Shown here: in pieces, positions 32,248-34,647 of the stretch
Numbering within the stretch: position 1 is the stretch's first letter
How the letters are laid out: each line of letters opens with the position of its first letter
NCBI GenBank assembly: GCA_030654015.1
Contig: JAURYI010000100.1
Location: 1 to 34,647 of the forward strand
Length of the DNA: 34,647 nucleotides
DNA from: Methylococcales bacterium
Lineage (GTDB): Bacteria; Pseudomonadota; Gammaproteobacteria; Methylococcales; Methylomonadaceae
Direction: 5' to 3'
Translations under genes and position numbers: made by a program
The notes under the pieces: model-generated
The model's input: the letters and a program-made list of their open reading frames with translations, nothing else
What the model was told of the DNA's origin: nothing
Database searches by the model: none

Positions 32248-32354
32248 GTTCCCACCTTGCGCGGGAATACAGTTAGGGGGCGCGCCGCGCCATGTTTTCA
32301 CACAGACCGCCAGCGCGGTCTTAACGGCATTCCCACGCGGCGCGTGGGAACGAG
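32248..32354. repeat. Composite palindromic repeat between ndh and the YcxB-like gene
   Basis: Modules include GTTCCCACCTTGCGCGGGAA, GACCGC-CAGC-GCGGTC and, at 32327-32354, the 28-bp core identical to the repeat inside cobD. The repeat ends 10 nt before the next start and is open in that frame, giving a false N-terminal extension. Confidence 0.8.
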
Positions 32355-32364
32355 AGAAGCAACC

Positions 32365-32895
32365 ATGTTTGAAATTGAATACGAGTTCCAAGAAGAAGAT
32401 TTAATCCATTTCAATGAAATACAATTCATGCGAAATGAAGACATACAAGCCAATATCAGAAAAAACCGCTGGATTGTTCCCGGCATCATGGGATTAATCG
32501 GCTCTTTTTATTATTTCTATTATGGCGATATGAAATCGTCAGGCTATATTTTGTTGATTGCCTTGTTATGGGCAATATTTTCACCCAAAATCATGTTGTT
32601 AGATTTGCGCAGACAAATTCTTAAAGAATATACCCACAAAGAAAAGAACGAAATGTTTGGGCTTCATACGCTAACCATTGATCCTGCAAATGCTAAATAT
32701 CTATTGCACAAATCACCCAGTCGTAAAGAGAAATTGCCGTGGGAAGATTTGGTGCGCGTCGAATACGGCAAACGTTATGTCTACATTTATACTGATTTGA
32801 AAGCCGCGCTGGTTATTCCTGTCGATAAAGTAAAAAAAGGCAATCTGGAAGAGTTTGCCGAACAAGCTGACAAAATGATTGAACGTGCGGAGTAA
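32365..32895 (+). CDS. YcxB-like membrane protein
   Basis: A 176-aa protein starting MFEIEYEFQEEDLIHFNEIQF. Two transmembrane helices (about residues 39-55 and 60-78: WIVPGIMGLIGSFYYFYYG, GYILLIALLWAIF) are followed by a soluble C-terminal domain that ends WEDLVRVEYGKRYVYIYTD...AALVIPVDK, the pattern of YcxB-like (PH-like) domains. No function is established. The start at 32365 is chosen since the 36 codons upstream derive from the palindromic repeat; the SD (AGAGAAG) partly comes from the repeat end. The methyltransferase gene follows 45 bp later. Confidence 0.75.
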   Translation: MFEIEYEFQEEDLIHFNEIQFMRNEDIQANIRKNRWIVPGIMGLIGSFYYFYYGDMKSSGYILLIALLWAIFSPKIMLLDLRRQILKEYTHKEKNEMFGLHTLTIDPANAKYLLHKSPSRKEKLPWEDLVRVEYGKRYVYIYTDLKAALVIPVDKVKKGNLEEFAEQADKMIERAE

Positions 32896-32940
32896 CCGCT
32901 GATTGCCCTAACCATTTTCATACATCATAGAGACTTTTTC

Positions 32941-34479
32941 ATGAGCGACTGGACTGACGGCTATGTGGCCGATATTGACACTACGTTTGGCTATTATTCT
33001 GAACTGAATCCACAGCGATTACGCTTGGCGTTTTTAAATACAGGGCTGCATTTTCCCGAAGTCGGCACCGCTTGTGAATTGGGTTTCGGTCAAGGCATCA
33101 ACGTCAACTTACACGCCGCCGCCTCGGTGGTACAGTGGTTCGGCACGGATGTTAATCCCGCCCATACCCAGTTTGCGCAGACATTAGCTGAGGTTTCGGG
33201 TACGAACGCGCAATTATTTGAACAAGCATTTGCTGAATTTTGTAGCCGTGACGATTTACCCGATTTTGATTATATCGGTCTGCATGGCGTATGGAGCTGG
33301 ATTAGTGACGAAAACCGTGCCGTTATCGTTGATTTTCTGCGGCGTAAATTAAAAGTCGGCGGCGTATTTTATCTGAATTACCACACGCAAGTCGGCTGGG
33401 CAGCAATGATGCCGATGTGCGACTTACTGGCGGAACACGCTGATATTATGGGATCACGAGGGCAGGGCGGTGTGGCGCGTTTTGATGCTGCATTGGGTTT
33501 TGCAGAACAATTATTAGCTACCCAGCCCAATTATGCACAGGCTAATCCACGCATTGCCGACAGTCTCGCTACGTTAAAAACAGAAAATAATCGTTATCTG
33601 GCTTATGAGTATTTCAATCGTAACTGGCAGCCTCTCTCCTTTTCGCAGACCAGCCAGTTATTATCAGCGGCAAAATTAACTTTTGCCTGTTCGGCGTATT
33701 ATCTGGATCACATTGATTCGCTGAATCTTACCGATGCACAACAGGATTTATTGGATAGCATTCCCGATGCGCAGTTGCGTGAAACCGTGCAGGATTTGTG
33801 TACCAATCAACCATTCCGCCGTGATTATTGGGTGAAAGGTGCGGTGCGCTTAAACGAGCTGGAACAGACCGAAGCCTTGTACGCAGAGCGCGTGGTGTTG
33901 GTGAAAGCCCGCGCCGATGTGTCGTTCAAAGTGACGGGTGCGTTGGGTGAATCGCTGTTACATGAAGCGATTTATAACCCTATTCTGGATGCCCTCAGCG
34001 ACTATCAGCCCAAAACGCTGGAACAAATTGAACAGATTGTTGCCGCGCTGGGCATTAACTTGGATCAGGTTATACAGGCAGTGATGGTATTAATCGGCGC
34101 AGGGGTGTTGTGTCCTGCACAGGATGATGCGGTTATTATCGAAGCCAAAAAACAAACCGATAAACTGAATCTGTATTTATGCCATAAAGCGCGTGGCAGC
34201 AGTGAGCTTAGTACACTTGCCAGTCCTGTGACTGGCGGTGGTATAGCCGTGTCGCGTTTTTTACAACTGTTTTTACTTGCTAAAGCGCAAGGCTATACCC
34301 AACCCGAACAATGGGCGCAGTTTGTCTGGTCACTGTTGGCAATGCAAAATCAGTGCGTCATTAAAGACGGCGTTGCCCTGCAATCAGAACACGAAAATCT
34401 TGCGGAACTGGTGATGCAGGCTCATGCGTTTGCCAATAAACACCTACCTATTTTTATGGCATTGGGACTTTGCTTCTAA
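32941..34479 (+). CDS. SAM-dependent methyltransferase with regulatory domain (rickettsial PKMT-like)
   Basis: A 512-aa protein with a class I methyltransferase domain at about residues 1-160: CELGFGQGINVNLHAA is the SAM-binding motif I (about 46-61), with FGTDVNP as motif II and a DYIGLHGVWSWISDE segment. It is followed by a central predicted methyltransferase regulatory domain (about 210-310) and a C-terminal winged-helix-like region. This order is that of the rickettsial protein-lysine methyltransferases PKMT1/PKMT2, which modify outer-membrane autotransporters. The target here is unknown; the adhesin at 22734-26405 is a speculative candidate. It is on the same strand as the YcxB-like gene. 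Confidence 0.82.
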   Translation: MSDWTDGYVADIDTTFGYYSELNPQRLRLAFLNTGLHFPEVGTACELGFGQGINVNLHAAASVVQWFGTDVNPAHTQFAQTLAEVSGTNAQLFEQAFAEFCSRDDLPDFDYIGLHGVWSWISDENRAVIVDFLRRKLKVGGVFYLNYHTQVGWAAMMPMCDLLAEHADIMGSRGQGGVARFDAALGFAEQLLATQPNYAQANPRIADSLATLKTENNRYLAYEYFNRNWQPLSFSQTSQLLSAAKLTFACSAYYLDHIDSLNLTDAQQDLLDSIPDAQLRETVQDLCTNQPFRRDYWVKGAVRLNELEQTEALYAERVVLVKARADVSFKVTGALGESLLHEAIYNPILDALSDYQPKTLEQIEQIVAALGINLDQVIQAVMVLIGAGVLCPAQDDAVIIEAKKQTDKLNLYLCHKARGSSELSTLASPVTGGGIAVSRFLQLFLLAKAQGYTQPEQWAQFVWSLLAMQNQCVIKDGVALQSEHENLAELVMQAHAFANKHLPIFMALGLCF

Positions 34480-34497
34480 GTTATATCTCTTCAATGA

Positions 34498-34647
34498 ATG
34501 ACTGCCAGTCCTTTAAGGCAAAGGTATCTACACATCTTTGATAACTCTTTGTAAAACAATGAGTTATGAAATTTCTTTAAGCTAATGATTTCTTTTAAAA
34601 TCAAGTGCTTATGAAACTTGTGTAGATACCAATGCCTTTAAGGACTG
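34498..34647. mobile_element. MITE-like element, copy 2 (cut by window end)
   Basis: Nearly identical to 21490-21647 over its whole visible length; the last bases (GGACTG) stop about 8 nt short of the expected right end. Differences include matching C-to-T changes in both terminal arms (CCTTCAAGG in copy 1, CCTTTAAGG here). It lies 18 bp after the methyltransferase stop. Confidence 0.85.

Overview
The window looks like a chromosomal segment of a gammaproteobacterium. Supporting genes are a YcgL-family gene, E. coli-type SpeD, GlcF, EptA, NDH-2 and a rubredoxin/rubredoxin reductase pair. The very dense palindromic intergenic repeats and the gene mix would suit a methanotroph or sulfur-oxidiser-like lineage (Methylococcales or Thiotrichales), but that placement is inference only. 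There are no rRNA or tRNA genes and no CRISPR array.

Layout. (1) 1-3350: repeats, then a leftward cluster of a membrane protein, a PepSY-like periplasmic protein and the lipid A phosphoethanolamine transferase eptA. (2) 3350-5850: rightward cytochrome b561-type protein and a heavy-metal P-type ATPase. (3) 5880-8211: an AT-rich accessory patch with an orphan antitoxin-like gene, an XRE regulator divergent from an unknown gene, a small zinc-ribbon membrane protein, and a DinJ-like antitoxin whose YafQ-like toxin is cut short by a palindromic repeat. (4) 8276-15952: a long leftward run hicB-hicA-bluB-cobT-cobS-cobC-cobD-cobQ-cbiB-cobU covering lower-ligand (DMB) synthesis, aminopropanol arm synthesis and nucleotide-loop assembly of cobalamin. 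cobT and cobD each carry an in-frame palindromic repeat inside the coding sequence. (5) 15995-17177: rubredoxin reductase and rubredoxin. (6) 17413-18652: OsmC and speD. (7) 18758-21116 leftward: glcF, a membrane protein and a CPBP protease; then ycgL rightward. (8) 21490-26478: a MITE-like element, then a lipoprotein and a 1223-residue trimeric autotransporter adhesin ending in a strong terminator. (9) 26543-28807: a tightly overlapping four-gene operon of two DUF1538 membrane proteins, a P-II-like protein and a tandem-CBS protein. (10) 28989-34479: a PP-loop sulfurtransferase-like enzyme, an IS200-like TnpA bracketed by REP-like repeats, NDH-2, a YcxB-like protein and a methyltransferase with rickettsial-PKMT-like architecture. 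A second MITE copy runs off the right edge.

The themes that stand out are several repeat families that have entered coding space (internal insertions, stop codons, false N-terminal extensions, a truncated toxin) and the DUF1538/P-II/CBS operon, which reads as a membrane transporter or channel with two built-in nucleotide-sensing regulators. All functional calls rest on reading motifs by eye; no database search was possible.
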